A stretch of 64,000 bases of DNA from Eurosta solidaginis (Eukaryota; Arthropoda; Insecta; Diptera; Tephritidae). Position 1 is the stretch's first letter. The number at the start of each line of letters is the position of its first letter. This document shows, piece after piece, positions 25,901-32,563 of this stretch. The notes under the pieces are model-generated. The model ran no database searches and was not told the origin of the DNA. It saw nothing but the letters and a program-made list of their open reading frames with translations. The translations under genes and the position numbers were made by a program. The stretch is from positions 157,686,426 through 157,750,425 of the forward strand of contig NC_090323.1 in the NCBI RefSeq assembly GCF_040869045.1, written 5' to 3'.

Positions 25901-28900
25901 CACGCCCATTTTGAAATTTTCTTTTGTTTTTGTATTTTGTTGCACCATATCATTACTGGAGTTGAATGTTGACATAATTTACTTATATACTGTAAAGATA
26001 TTAAATTTTTTGTAAAAATTTCACTTTAAAAAAAATTTTTGTTAAAGTGGTCGTGGTCGTTCTCCGATTTTGCTAATTTTTATTAAGCATACATATAGTA
26101 ATACAAGTAACGTTCCTGCCAAATTTCATCATGATATCTTCAACGACTGCCAAATTACAGCTTGCAAAACTTCTAAATTACCTTCTTTTAAAAGTGGGCG
26201 GTGCCACGCCCATTGTCCAAAATTTTACTTATTTTCTATTCTGCTTCATAAGTTCAACCCACCTACCAAGTTTCACCGTTTTATCCGTCTTTGGTAATGA
26301 ATTATCGCACTTTTTCGATTTTTCGAAATTTTCGATATCGAAAAAGTGGGCGTGGTTATAGTCCGATATCGTTCATTTTAAATAGCGATCTGAGATGAGT
26401 GCCCAGGAACCTACATACCAAATTTCGTCAAGATACCTCAAAATTTACTCAAGTTATCGTGTTAACGGACGGACGGACGGACATGGCTCAATAAAATTTT
26501 TTTTCGACACTGATGATTTTGATATATGGAAGTCTATATCTATCTCGATTCCTTTATACCTGTACAACCAACCGTTATCCAATCAAAGTTAATATACTCT
26601 GTGAGCTCTGCTCAACTGAGTATAATAATATTTATCAATCAACACCTAAGAGATTTGGTCAAAAATTGGCAGAAGTTATTCATACTAGTAAATAACTCTC
26701 AAAACTTGATAACTGTGATATGGAGTAAAAAGCCTGAAGAGGTACTTTGATACATCAAGAGCCTCCAAATACAAAATTAGGCTGAAAGGTCATGCAAAAT
26801 AGATCTGCACAAAGGTCTCAGTGCCTCCAGACCTATCAATAATAATAATAGCTCTCATAACTTAATATAATATAGTGCTGGGGAAGTGCTTCAGAGAGCA
26901 TCCACTTTACAAGTGAGGTATTGGAACATATAATGTGGGCTGGCATTTGAAGACTACAAAGAAGGAAAGTGGGGGTAATTTTTTCATCTGACGGAACAAC
27001 TGGTATGGCCTAGAAAGTTTCATGAGGTCATCTAAATCGTTCTCGAGATGGCCGGACTAGTATCTTAATGGTGCTTGTTACCGGAACGTACCGGATGTGC
27101 ATCCGGCAAAAGACCATCAACATCGATAACATTCCCCAAAACCTTCTGGGAGTGTCCTTATCGCTACAACAATATCAGCACAAAAACAAAAACGTTCCGT
27201 AGGATGAGTTAGAAGTTTAGTTGGATATGTTCTTGTTATTTCCAAAGAGTCCTCCCGCTCCAGCCTTTAATCCGATTTTGCGTTGTAATAGAACCTGAAT
27301 AAAGAAAAGTAGCACCACAGGCGAAAGTTTTCAATAAGAAATCGCGCGGACAGTCATAGAGGATCTGTGTTCCTCTTTTTATCCGATTTTTAGAATGGGA
27401 GCAAAATTTAGAAAAAGTAACACCGCACCCGAAAATTTCAAATAAAAAAATTCTCTTTTCATTCGACTGACCAAAAATGTAGCGAAATCAATGAGCCATA
27501 ACTGTTGTTCAACAGTTGTTAAAATTGTAATACGGGGCGTGCAAAGAAAAATACTTTGCCTTATGACCACCTGAGAAGAAAAGTGTTGACTTTATGACCA
27601 TTTCGGAAGAGCAGGATGGTCATAATATTGAAATCGCTGGCATTGTACCATTTCAAGTTCGACATTGTGACCATTTCATATGGTCATAACTCCAATTGAT
27701 TTTGTGGTAATTTAAAGTGGTCATAAAAGAGTTATGGCTGTTGACCTTATGCCACCCCTCCTAAATAACCATAATTACCACCAATGGGCGCTTAAGCACC
27801 TAGGAACTTTTGTGCGTAGCGTAACATGTCACACCAGTTATATCTCCTTAACAATAACTGACGACAATTGGGAGCACCAAATGAGATCGTTCACCAGTCC
27901 CTCTCAGCTCAGTGAAAGTTTTACCATACCTCTGCTTCTAAATACCGATGCCGATATGGATACTTTCTGGACCGGAGCGTCTTCATCCATGCGCATAACA
28001 TGACTTATCCATCGTAACCTTTAAGCTTTTATTAGTTGCAATATGTTTATATCTGTCAGCGTCGCGTATTTGTCTGAAAATCAGGGCGCCAGAAGGCACA
28101 ATAGTATATCCGAGGCATTCGTCAAGAAGTAAGATATTTCCCGCAAACTCAAACGAAACGATAAAAAATGAATTAAGCGCAAACAATGAACGAACACAGC
28201 GTCAAAAAGGGTAGATTCAGCAAACAGAACGGGGCCGCTTTCACTGTTACTGAAGTATCGGCCAGGCACACTACATAGAAGCGAGATGGGCAGAGATCAA
28301 CTCCAAATTGTCCCTGTCAATACGAGGAGCAATAGTAGAAGGCAAATTTCTGGCTGTTTGCAACTCTGGGGAAGAAAGCCTATCTGAAATGGTTATTGAG
28401 TACAAAATGAAGAAGCAAAAACCCTAGTTCTCTTCTTCAACAATGAGGAGTTTTGCAGTGACTGCAGAGTAATAAGATGCGAGGCCGGATCTCAAGAGAA
28501 TTTTCCAATATAGGGCCATATTTCATGAAGACATAAGATGCAGAACCCAGGTCCTCCGGTGTGAAAGACTGGGCAGTTCTCAAGGAATATATCCAGGGAA
28601 TTAACCAGCCGGTGCTATTGCAATTAATCCGTGGAAGACATAAGCGCAGGGGAAAAACTAAGGTTCGGTATCAGAGGCGATAAAACTAAAAATTAGCATG
28701 GTACGGACAAAGTCCCTACGGTTGTTCTACCGACTGCAATGAACTACGAAGTTTGGAAGGAGGTCACTAGCAAGAACTATCTCATTAACAGACCGTACCA
28801 GTGCTAGTTCTGTGCAGTGCTTTCAACTGATACTTCTATTCTAATTGTGATGTCCTACGAAATGGCAATCGTACACCTTTGCAAAGCTTTTGAACGCGTT

Positions 28901-30251
28901 CTTAACTTGTGCAGTCGTATTGAACGCTGATGTACAAGTGTGGCTACCAACTATCCCGCTCTGCTCTCCGATTAGCGCCAGTTCGTTACCAGTTAAACAG
29001 TAGAAAAACAGGACAAAAACAAGTGTGGGCTTCGTCAGAAGTCGGGCAGTCTCACATACGAGTTACCCCTTTGTCCGGCACATCATGCGTATCTGCGGCA
29101 AAAATCCACAGACTGCGCTACATGAAGTACTGCGAATAGAAGTTCCTTCTGCAGCTTTCTGGGGAACAGGCAGGATGGGAGTAAACGAACCAATTAGGAG
29201 GTGGATGTCGTACATCTACTACTGTCCCAGATGTGGACGATATAGACGTATGGGCAGAAGAGATCTGGCTTAACCCCAAAATGACTGCATGTTTCCCAAT
29301 ACCCGTACTATTTTAAATATAGTGACGAATACTAGTATCACTAAGTAATATTACCATCACTATGCCGATAATAAGCATTATGTACGTAAACAAATCAATC
29401 ATCATCTACACACATACATACAAGGCAACGGCGAATTACTCATAAAAACATGTAATCATCAGCCGAAGTAGTACTCACATATACACACGCATATGCCTAT
29501 GCGAGAGACTATAAACTACAAACATACATGTATATAGCTAATAACCAAGTAAGAGATACAATTGTTCTGGAATACAGTTTCGAGAAATGACTAGACCTTA
29601 GGAGTAATGGATGAAGGAGAAAACTGAGAGTATAAAAGCAGAGTAAGCTTAGTAGTCAGTAATCAGTTTTGATTTAAGCACGCTATTGGTTGTGAAGTAT
29701 AAGTGAAGTACTTTCACAGTAGTCTAATAAAGACCATTTTGCATTATTGAATATTGGAGTTATTTATTCAACAGTTTAGCGATTCGAACGTTGACAGAAG
29801 GTGTAAAATAAGCGGAGTTTCCCAAAATTCGTTACAATATTTTGGAGCTAGTATTACGACAAATATGATTCAAAATGTATTACGTATATAACTCACCTTC
29901 GGGCAGTGGATGTTCACCAGTGAAAAACCATATAACTTTATGTGTAATATCGTATAACGGTTGCATGCCACGCGCATTATAAGCTGTTGAGCTAACGTAC
30001 GTGACATTTTTAGTCCATTCTGAATACTTTGTAGGCTTAAGATTTAATTCATTACCCAAATCGAAGGCTTGCGATTCGCTAACAAAGAAAATGCTTAGCA
30101 TTAAAACGGCAAAAAGCATGCTCCACAAGCAGGAGATATGGCAACGTAGGTGATTTTTTGAATTATGGCGCTGTACTGTATTTTTTTCCATTGTTGTTAT
30201 ATTCATAGATTCGACATAAATCGAATTTCCAGTTGTTGTGTTTTGCTGCAT
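1937..30251 (-). CDS. Prominin-family five-pass membrane glycoprotein (13 exons, 3' end possibly incomplete)
   Basis: Thirteen minus-strand exons were joined by hand: 29897-30251, 18301-18445, 18077-18205, 13815-14002, 13568-13732, 13383-13507, 6550-6715, 6296-6465, 5721-5830, 5540-5644, 2847-3705, 2438-2559, 1937-1987. All have GT donors and AG acceptors and the phases agree at every junction, giving 2690 coding bases (about 896 residues). The order is signal sequence, extracellular N-terminus, TM1, Cys-rich loop, TM2, large loop 1, TM3, short loop, TM4, large loop 2, TM5 and cytoplasmic tail, which is the prominin architecture. Prominins sit in plasma-membrane protrusions and bind cholesterol; in flies a prominin acts with Eyes shut in photoreceptor rhabdomere separation. 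Drosophila has two paralogues and I cannot tell which this is. The start at 30251 follows an in-frame TAA five codons upstream. The introns are filled with transposons. The tail may continue beyond 1937. Confidence 0.9.
2438..2559 (-). CDS. Prominin exon 12: TM5 and start of cytoplasmic tail
   Basis: The exon has 122 bases, phase 0 in and phase 2 out. NGFWAGAVLCVVLFLPTLVV forms the fifth membrane helix, followed by SVKLASLYQKSDPYPGPLVES. The end is ambiguous: read through, the frame gives TCG TAA (stop at 2434-2436), but the same bases form a strong GTAAGTG donor. The next exon continues in phase with a tail-like peptide, so splicing is the main reading. Confidence 0.88.
2847..3705 (-). CDS. 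Prominin exon 11: extracellular loop 2
   Basis: This is the largest exon, 859 bases, phase 2 in and phase 0 out. It encodes nearly all of the second extracellular loop: PQNDEIFAQFDNAIDL, then CQRNQTIYEVL with an NQT sequon, long helical stretches, and near the end a Cys-rich close (IGLCAPLANVYESGVVSLC) leading into TM5. Further sequons (NDT, NQS, NLT) fit an extracellular glycosylated loop. The donor is GTAAGT after DPL. Confidence 0.92.
3780..5530. other. Prominin intron 10 sequence, no gene; small TTG-rich repeat
   Basis: This is intronic between exons 11 and 10. At 4219-4335 a block runs from GTTGTTGTTGTT to CTACAACAACAACTAC, an inverted CAA/TTG arrangement resembling a small MITE remnant. 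The rest shows no supportable ORF. Confidence 0.45.
5540..5644 (-). CDS. Prominin exon 10: TM4
   Basis: The exon has 105 bases, phase 2 in and out. It encodes a long hydrophobic helix (VALIFLFISVIALISLVHFL) followed by GLVAYRGICLPL. The Cys-containing motif after TM4 opens the second large extracellular loop in prominins. Confidence 0.88.
5721..5830 (-). CDS. Prominin exon 9: TM3, short cytoplasmic loop, start of TM4
   Basis: The exon has 110 bases, phase 0 in and phase 2 out. It completes TM3 (ILVCLVAALLCGICG), gives a short loop with GYGDDCCNKGSGS, and starts TM4 (RFLM). The intron upstream carries a small MITE at 5914-6173. Confidence 0.88.
5914..6173. mobile_element. Short MITE in prominin intron 8
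   Basis: The terminal inverted repeats are GCCAACCTAATAAAAACGCA at the left and, reverse-complemented at the right, GCCAACCTAATAAAACCGCA. Length is about 260 bp. The flanks may carry a 3-bp TTG duplication, which is too short to prove a family. Confidence 0.7.
6296..6465 (-). CDS. Prominin exon 8: end of loop 1 and start of TM3
   Basis: The exon has 170 bases, phase 1 in and phase 0 out. It has a further helical part (EIKIELSKLSKVIKDN), then YLDEYGPYRFHFGV leading into the third membrane helix, which starts GVAVCTTLLM. The donor is GTTAGT, slightly weaker than the others. Confidence 0.85.
6550..6715 (-). CDS. Prominin exon 7: extracellular loop 1
   Basis: The exon has 166 bases, phase 0 in and phase 1 out. 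It begins LPDVTEIIDNLDNLISKDI, continues KRGREMLNEMRTHL, contains an N-glycosylation sequon (NTT), and ends in NKAG. These are helical heptad-like stretches typical of the loop. Confidence 0.88.
6720..7515. other. A-rich intron sequence, no gene seen
   Basis: A long A/AAAT-rich segment of prominin intron 6. No repeat boundary or coding signal could be supported. Confidence 0.5.
7716..7860 (+). pseudogene. Jockey-like LINE reverse-transcriptase fragment
   Basis: Translation around 7740-7855 reads VTFDDGLHFDDHVATIVQKV then QSRNKTLKHLAGSTR. This matches the conserved segment after the RT palm in jockey-type LINEs (GVTxDxxLxFxxH ... NKxLKxLAGST). Flanking sequence is not recognisable. It is a short decayed piece next to the ORF1 remnant of another LINE. 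Confidence 0.6.
7969..8637 (+). pseudogene. LINE ORF1 remnant (frameshifted)
   Basis: A coiled-coil-like stretch at 8060-8160 (SATQKLIELEEKLSKRIDEE) and, after frameshifts, a C-terminal part at 8475-8635 reading SLTRENRRILQEAIKLRKEG, a stop, then VHVKKDENAAVKI. The last part fits the ORF1 C-terminus of CR1/jockey-group LINEs (SLTxENRxLLxxA ... KLRKEGK). It is followed directly by ORF2 of the same element. Confidence 0.65.
8694..9906 (+). pseudogene. LINE ORF2, endonuclease part (CR1/jockey group)
   Basis: An apurinic-type endonuclease: NVVHFNARSLNSAKMDM, SIDIVCVSETWFS (catalytic Glu), YRNDRINRRGGGVAIY, VCGDFNVNLL and FISDHDMI (catalytic Asp-His). The frame is open for about 400 codons and then shifts near 9860-9900, where another frame continues LWRNLRNLRVHAS. 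The closest type by memory is CR1/Crack/Daphne-like. It lies in prominin intron 6, opposite to the gene. Confidence 0.8.
9907..11597 (+). pseudogene. LINE ORF2, reverse-transcriptase part (broken)
   Basis: RT motifs: FRPISILPALSKVIE, SGFRAKHSCTTAM, LLDFSKAFDSVNH, GIPQGSILGPLLF and the catalytic HAYADDVQLY. The reading is broken near 9990, by a stop near 10111 and by a shift near 11040. The C-terminal part (VWNSIPDSIK ... FKEPLYSYF) closes at 11597. The element is nearly full length but dead. Confidence 0.85.
11598..11897 (+). mobile_element. LINE 3' UTR with (TTGAA)n tail
   Basis: An AT-rich 3' UTR ending in repeated TTGAA units at about 11875-11897, a simple-repeat tail as found in CR1-group LINEs. 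It marks the 3' end of the element that starts before 8000. Confidence 0.7.
11898..12214. other. Unassigned, no gene seen
   Basis: Mixed-composition sequence between two LINE pieces. It may be decayed coding sequence of the minus-strand LINE that follows, but no motif could be read. Confidence 0.35.
12215..12427 (-). pseudogene. LINE RNase H fragment
   Basis: The minus-strand frame reads MVKIILVPGHSSILGNYHVD then LLIR. This matches the C-terminal RNase H motif of LOA/R1/I-type LINEs (VPGHSGIxGNExADxLAR). Only this end is recognisable. Confidence 0.6.
12428..13380. other. No gene seen; TTCCGAA-rich degenerate repeat
   Basis: Between 12720 and 13200 short words such as ATTCCGAAA, TCTCGAAA and ATCCCTAAA recur at irregular spacing, as in a degenerate minisatellite. 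No ORF could be supported. Confidence 0.4.
13383..13507 (-). CDS. Prominin exon 6: Cys-containing segment of loop 1
   Basis: The exon has 125 bases, phase 1 in and phase 0 out. It starts GLRGVKRDLLVML and carries two close cysteines (KCNNKACQDVL), the pair expected in prominin extracellular loops. It ends at DQ before a GTAAGT donor. The following intron (6.7 kb) carries a LINE. Confidence 0.87.
13568..13732 (-). CDS. Prominin exon 5: extracellular loop 1
   Basis: The exon has 165 bases, phase 1 in and out, with acceptor TTTTAACAG and donor GTAAGT. It encodes a helical, Leu-, Lys- and Gln-rich segment (FLEKLPQLRLKLQKMKSI) ending in VYASQLSDG, fitting the helical bundle of prominin loop 1. 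Confidence 0.86.
13815..14002 (-). CDS. Prominin exon 4: end of TM2, start of extracellular loop 1
   Basis: The exon has 188 bases, phase 2 in and phase 1 out. It completes TM2 (FGVIVTFATNAYIQQGI) and opens the first large loop with an amphipathic helical stretch (EQIDHVLITNFKQLSIQL). Confidence 0.87.
14003..14730. repeat. AT-rich region with recurring TTTAGTAC
   Basis: The word TTTAGTAC or AATTTAGTACT recurs several times (for example near 14371, 14567, 14608 and 14634). It is shared with the tandem repeats at 16640-17338, suggesting one repeat family spread through prominin intron 3. Confidence 0.5.
14733..15079 (-). repeat. tRNA-derived SINE (copy 2)
   Basis: It matches copy 1 through TCCGAAGAG, TTTTAGGCCGAGCTTCTT, GGCAGATGAGTTTTC and GTGTGGAAGGCGTAGCACGC. 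The tRNA head at the right end is diverged and the B box is damaged (CACGGCTCTACAG). The A/T tail is at the left. Confidence 0.72.
15352..15911 (+). repeat. Solo LTR with 4-bp target duplication ATAT
   Basis: It starts TGTTACGAATATTAGC and ends AAATTCGTTACA, with the same imperfect inverted ends as the other LTRs here. ATAT flanks both sides (15348-15351 and 15912-15915), as expected for gypsy-group LTR elements that insert at ATAT. An internal AATAAAAGGC may be the LTR TATA box, and AATAAAGACC a polyadenylation region. No internal retroviral-type domain is adjacent, so this is a solo LTR. Confidence 0.82.
15916..16640. other. No gene seen
   Basis: Intronic AT-rich sequence with no ORF or repeat that I can name. 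Confidence 0.4.
16640..17338. repeat. AT-rich tandem repeat, about 2.5 irregular units
   Basis: The phrase GTACTATxAAATTAAxTATxAAAGTTTAGAAA recurs starting near 16651, 16925 and 17287, spaced about 275 and 360 bp. Units share TTATTAGAATxGC and CATATCGAATTA. The third unit is cut by the solo LTR at 17339. Confidence 0.65.
17339..17955 (-). repeat. Solo LTR, minus orientation, ATAT duplication
   Basis: On the minus strand it starts TGTAACGAATGTTAGCAGC and ends AAATTCGTTACA. ATAT flanks both sides (17335-17338 and 17956-17959). It shares GCATCGGCTTAGAGA, ATGCAAAATGGCC and the CTCTTATTTGCAA end with the LTR at 15352-15911 in opposite orientation, about 1.4 kb apart. Confidence 0.82.
18077..18205 (-). 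CDS. Prominin exon 3: Cys-rich first cytoplasmic loop and start of TM2
   Basis: The exon has 129 bases, entered and left in phase 2. It begins with a cysteine cluster (CFCCCRCAGACGG) directly after TM1, the palmitoylation-type Cys-rich loop that marks prominins. It ends in a hydrophobic stretch (FILGFLLIILATGL) that continues as TM2 in the next exon. The 95-base intron to exon 2 is typical of flies. Confidence 0.88.
18301..18445 (-). CDS. Prominin exon 2: TM1
   Basis: Acceptor CCCATAG and donor GTATGA bound a 145-base exon, entered in phase 1 and left in phase 2. It encodes a charged juxtamembrane stretch (VERNEWIDLIKHYW) and then a long hydrophobic helix (LIWLIVLLVGLLIVAMPVIG), the first membrane segment. 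It is separated from exon 1 by an 11.4 kb intron full of transposons. Confidence 0.87.
18622..19060. repeat. About 141-bp tandem repeat (2.3 units) and 90-bp lead segment
   Basis: GCGTGGCACCT recurs at 18739, 18879 and 19021, each followed by ACAAATGG and preceded by AATGTGG...AAAAGG. The lead segment 18622-18712 (TTATGGAAACGTATTTCC, CATCACCAAATTTTGG) is repeated at 20392-20480 on the other side of the hAT insertion. It is probably non-coding sequence of the Helitron whose helicase lies at 20480-21811. Confidence 0.6.
19596..20113. mobile_element. Foldback-like element with minisatellite arms, nested in hAT
   Basis: The arms are built of short repeats: CAAAATTCTGGAAGT units at the left and GCAGAATTTTGACTTCC units at the right, inverted to each other. 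The core is GC-rich with perfect hairpins (GCGGCCGAAGGCCGC twice; CCGTGGCGGTAGCCACGG). CAATCTAAAT flanks both sides (19586-19595 and 20114-20123), a 9-10-bp duplication. The architecture recalls Drosophila FB elements. A related copy is at 33495-34046. Confidence 0.7.
20114..20292 (-). pseudogene. hAT transposase C-terminal dimerisation domain fragment
   Basis: The frame reads KIVALCLPGTNANVERVFSI then SNDIWTSEKSRLDVKTLAAM then NID. This fits the hAT C-terminal signature (LxxPGTNAxVERVFS ... KxRLxxxTLxAMLxVK). Past the foldback insertion, at 19505-19595, the same strand continues as SFYNLLKNNDGLLKKI, which fits the extreme C-terminus. The catalytic core is absent. Confidence 0.78.
20521..21648 (+). 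pseudogene. Helitron PIF1-like helicase C-terminus, interrupted
   Basis: The left piece (20521-20578) reads WLFERAILAPKNDNVNKIN. The right piece (21092-21648) resumes DRIHNQIPGEVTKYKSVNRF and continues with GMPAHILSLKIVSPIMLLPN, FPVRLAFAITINKAQGQ, and LYVACSRVGTSKNLFIFAP. These are the C-terminal superfamily 1 helicase motifs of Helitron Rep/Hel proteins. The two pieces are split by the 500-bp hairpin element at 20579-21078. The upstream Rep and ATPase regions are not present. Confidence 0.85.
20579..21078. mobile_element. 500-bp hairpin element with tRNA-like core, inserted in Helitron
   Basis: Two nearly perfect inverted arms of 180 bp (20610-20789 and 20899-21078) surround a loop of about 110 bp. 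GTTAATAAAATCAAT flanks both sides (20564-20578 and 21079-21093), a 15-bp direct duplication. The loop carries an A-box-like TAGCTAAATGGTTAGCG at 20850-20866 and a weak B-box-like CCTTCGAAATGG near 20905. GGTTCGATTC, a good B box, lies at the outer end of both arms. Confidence 0.85.
21817..26625 (-). mobile_element. DINE-1/HINE-like element, copy A, with long tandem array
   Basis: On the minus strand it begins TTATACTCAGTTGAGCAGAG, passes GCCATGTCCGTCCGTCCG, and ends CTCAGTATGTAATGTTCGG, a hairpin (GTTCGGTTACACCCGAAC), then CTTCCTTACTTGTT. Subterminal ACTCAGTTGA/TCAACTGAGT inverted repeats, a 3' hairpin, a CTTACTTGTT end and a central tandem array are the hallmarks of Helentron-associated (DINE-1-type) elements. 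No protein is encoded. It starts five bases after the Helitron CTAG end. Confidence 0.78.
21930..25310. repeat. 130-bp tandem array, about 26 units
   Basis: The unit carries TGTACGATATGGGTATCAAA, TGAAAGGTGTTAATGAG, TTTTAAAAGGGAGTGGGC, GGTGGACGCCTTTTCGAGAT and AAAGGTGGACCAGGGGTGAC. Its start recurs at 22211, 22341, 22471, 22601, 22731 and 22861, exactly 130 bp apart. Edge units are more diverged, and some neighbouring units share changes (GGCGGACGGC versus GGTGGACGCC), suggesting higher-order amplification. Confidence 0.92.
26626..26984. other. No gene seen
   Basis: Intronic sequence with no supportable ORF. Words such as CCTGAAGAGGTACTT are not recognised. Confidence 0.35.
26985..27185 (-). 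repeat. Dispersed repeat (copy 2 of the 1061-1350 family)
   Basis: Reverse-complemented, it carries GTTGTAGCGATAAGGACACT, AACGTTATCGATGTTGATGG-like sequence, TGCCGGATGCACATCCGG and ATCTCGAGAACGATTTAG, matching 1061-1350. Confidence 0.6.
27560..27775. repeat. TTATGACCA-rich repeat (copy 1)
   Basis: TTATGACCA and its complement TGGTCATAA recur at about 27571, 27593, 27614, 27680 and 27718. The right end (GTTATGGCTGTTGACCTTATG then CCACCCCTCCTAAAT) matches the reverse complement of the left end of 48835-49080. Confidence 0.55.
27776..29316. other. About 1.5 kb of mixed-composition sequence, no gene identified
   Basis: Composition is less AT-rich than typical intron, with scattered short frames (for example 28930-29139 and 29025-29273). 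No conserved motif could be read. It may be decayed transposon coding sequence. Confidence 0.35.
29321..29836 (+). repeat. Solo LTR with ATAT duplication (second subfamily)
   Basis: It starts AGTGACGAATACTAGTATCA (a decayed TGTTACGAATAxTAG end) and ends AAAATTCGTTACA, with ATAT at 29317-29320 and 29837-29840. It shares AGAGTATAAAAGCAG and CAGTTTTGATTTAA with the fragment at 387-769, and TCTAATAAAGACCAT and TTATTTATTCAACAG with the LTR at 15352. It sits just downstream of prominin exon 1. Confidence 0.78.
29897..30251 (-). CDS. Prominin exon 1: start codon, signal sequence, N-terminal domain
   Basis: The ATG at 30251 lies in AAAATG context with an in-frame stop five codons upstream. About 38 polar residues precede a hydrophobic stretch (roughly residues 42-60, CLWSMLFAVLMLSIFF) that ends in a plausible signal-peptidase site (SESQA). 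Met16 and Met21 are alternative starts that would give a more usual signal peptide. The mature part has a YSEW...LYDITHKVIWFF segment typical of prominin N-termini. The exon ends in phase 1 at GAAG before GTGAGT. Confidence 0.85.
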
Positions 30252-31130
30252 TTTAATGTGTTTTTAAGATACTTTTGAAGTTACAAAGCGACGCTTTCTC
30301 CCAATTTATCTAAAACATGAATACTTTTATTTTTTGCCTTTCTTTTTTTAATTTTATTTTTAGTCAATATTTTTTTAATTCTCCAACACTGCTTCCGCTG
30401 CTGTCAATGACATCCGCGTTTTTATTTTTCAATTAATTTTATCTCCTCAGCTTTAAAGTGCAAAGCTATGCAGTTGCCTGCGTGCGTAGATAAATTAGTA
30501 TGTAAGTCAGTAGATGAATAAGTCAATGACGGATTGATGTGATAGTTTATGTTGCTGTAGATTTGGCACACGGAGAAATGATGCGCTCCGTACTGACTTG
30601 CAGCAACGCCTCAGCAATTAACTACAAATTGAATGTACTGCAAAGAGAGTTAAATGTGCAGAAAAATATTTATTAGAGATGTGCGGGACTAATAGGTTCA
30701 ACGAATTGTTATTCATATTTTTAAAATTTGGGTAACATTTTTAAAGTTTTTTTCAAATTCATTTAAACATTATTTTAATTTTTTGCAATCGAATTTTATT
30801 GCAATCAATTCTACATAAAAATTTAATATACAATCGGTCTAATGTAAATGATTGCAATCACGCCAGTGGAAACGAAAGTAGTTATCAAATCGCCAGCAAA
30901 CGATGATTCGAGATTTTTTTTTTTTTTGAAAAATCATCAACAGCAGTCATTTTTAATTGCAATCAATGGTTTTAAATTTATCAGATTCGAGATTGTAATT
31001 TGCAAATCATTCAAAAGTAAATGATTGCAATCACATATTGACTACAATGAACACTTTCGAATGTTGTTCAATAGCGTTTGAATTCGTCTCAAAATTGATG
31101 TATATTGGAACGATTTAACGTCATCCATTG
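30252..31130. other. Prominin 5' flank, no second gene seen
   Basis: AT-rich sequence upstream of the prominin start; it should contain the 5' UTR and promoter. I could not place a transcription start or TATA box with confidence. From about 30840 the ATTGCAATC motif begins to recur. Confidence 0.4.
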
Positions 31131-31131
31131 T

Positions 31132-31232
31132 CAAATTTGGTTTGGAGATAAATCGGTTTCGGCGTTGTGCCATCTTTAGTGTAACTTTGCGTTGGCACAA
31201 CGCCTAGACCTGCTTGTCTCCAAACCAAATTT
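31132..31232. repeat. 100-bp two-stem hairpin (MITE-like)
   Basis: Outer arms AAATTTGGTTTGGAGA and TCTCCAAACCAAATTT are perfect inverses. Inner arms GGCGTTGTGCC and GGCACAACGCC are also perfect. The whole folds into an almost continuous hairpin. Confidence 0.8.
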
Positions 31233-32560
31233 TAATTGTTTTAATATGTATAAATTATCCCCCTGGTCGCAAAATCAGTAAAATAAAATCTCAGAATCTT
31301 TGCATTGATTGCATTCCAATTAAGTGCAAATGAATGTGCTTACAATCAAATCGAATGCAATCAATAATTCCAGGCTGTAATGTAAGCTCCGCCTGAAATC
31401 TCTTTGGAGGTTACCGCGCCTTATATTTATTTTATTTTTTTTAATCCTTATTTGGCAATGAAAACTCATTGCACCCGATGGCTGCACTCTGATTTGTGAT
31501 TTTTGTAATAATGATAAACGCTACATATTTATTGGTAATCATATTTTCGGCGCAATTGGTAATTACTAATTCAAAATTAAAGTTGAAACCGGAGTAACAG
31601 TAATTGATTGTTTTGCTTAAATTTAATTGAATAATTGTTATTGTGATCAAAATGATTGCAAATGAAGTGAAATTAACTTTTCTATAATCGATGATTGTTG
31701 ATTGCATATTTTCGCAATCATAATAAAATCGATCAAATTTGATTGCAATCCAATTACACAATGGTGCAATCATTGATTGCAAGGTAAATAAAATCAAGAA
31801 ATATTAAATGATAAGGTTTTTGCTTAACTTGATTGTTGCGGAGAATGTTGAGTTTGTAAAATACAAATAATTGAGTATTCTAGTTTCGTTCAATTGGTAC
31901 GTCCGATTAATTGACTAAAAGTGCATCCCTAACATTTTTATTAATTAAGTTTATCAAATGATGGAATAATGATAAACGATATTTATAGAGTTGTAGAATA
32001 ATTGCTAACATATGTACGTGTGTACATATATTTGTCGTCTGATAAGCAAGCACTTCCAAGTGATGATGTAGACATGTCTTTGGAGTGTCTCTTCAAATAT
32101 AATTATAATATAAATAGCAAAAAAAACCCCAACAAATACACACAAACACTCATAAAAACATAAAACGAAACAAAGGAAATTTATTTGTTTACTAATGACT
32201 TTTAAACGGAAATCATATGCGACGATATTTAATAAGAAAATATGAGTTGGACTTTTTCAATGAAAAATTCAATAATATAATGGGACGCGGTCGTGGTCGC
32301 GCTTCTCGATAAGCAGCTGAAGTTGTGCTCCCATTTTCAATCCTAACACTTTCATTATCGTTCGTGTGCTCTGAGAAACGTGAGATAAAGGCGGGACGAC
32401 TTAGCGTAAAGACTGGAAAGCGATCAATTATAGATGTCGGCATACGACGAAACAATGACACAATGCGACAAAGAATTCCTACACGAGCTTAGATTATGCA
32501 TAGCAGCATACAAGTTTTTAAAAATGCTTTCAATCGTCGAACAACAATAAAATAAAAATT
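31233..32560. other. No gene seen; ATTGCAATC-rich up to about 31800
   Basis: The palindrome-like word GATTGCAATC and partial forms recur many times from 30840 to 31790. The short frame at 31441-31797 is an artefact of this. The rest is AT-rich with no supportable coding signal. Confidence 0.4.
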
Positions 32561-32563
32561 AAA

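Noticed and set aside
27734..29273. Possible host exons in the 27.7-29.3 kb stretch
   Set aside because: Composition hints at old coding sequence, but no conserved motif or splice-consistent chain could be read.
31441..31797. Minus-strand open frame of 118 codons
   Set aside because: Its composition (Ile, Asn, Thr, Phe from ATTGCAATC words) reflects the repeat, with no domain and no splice context.
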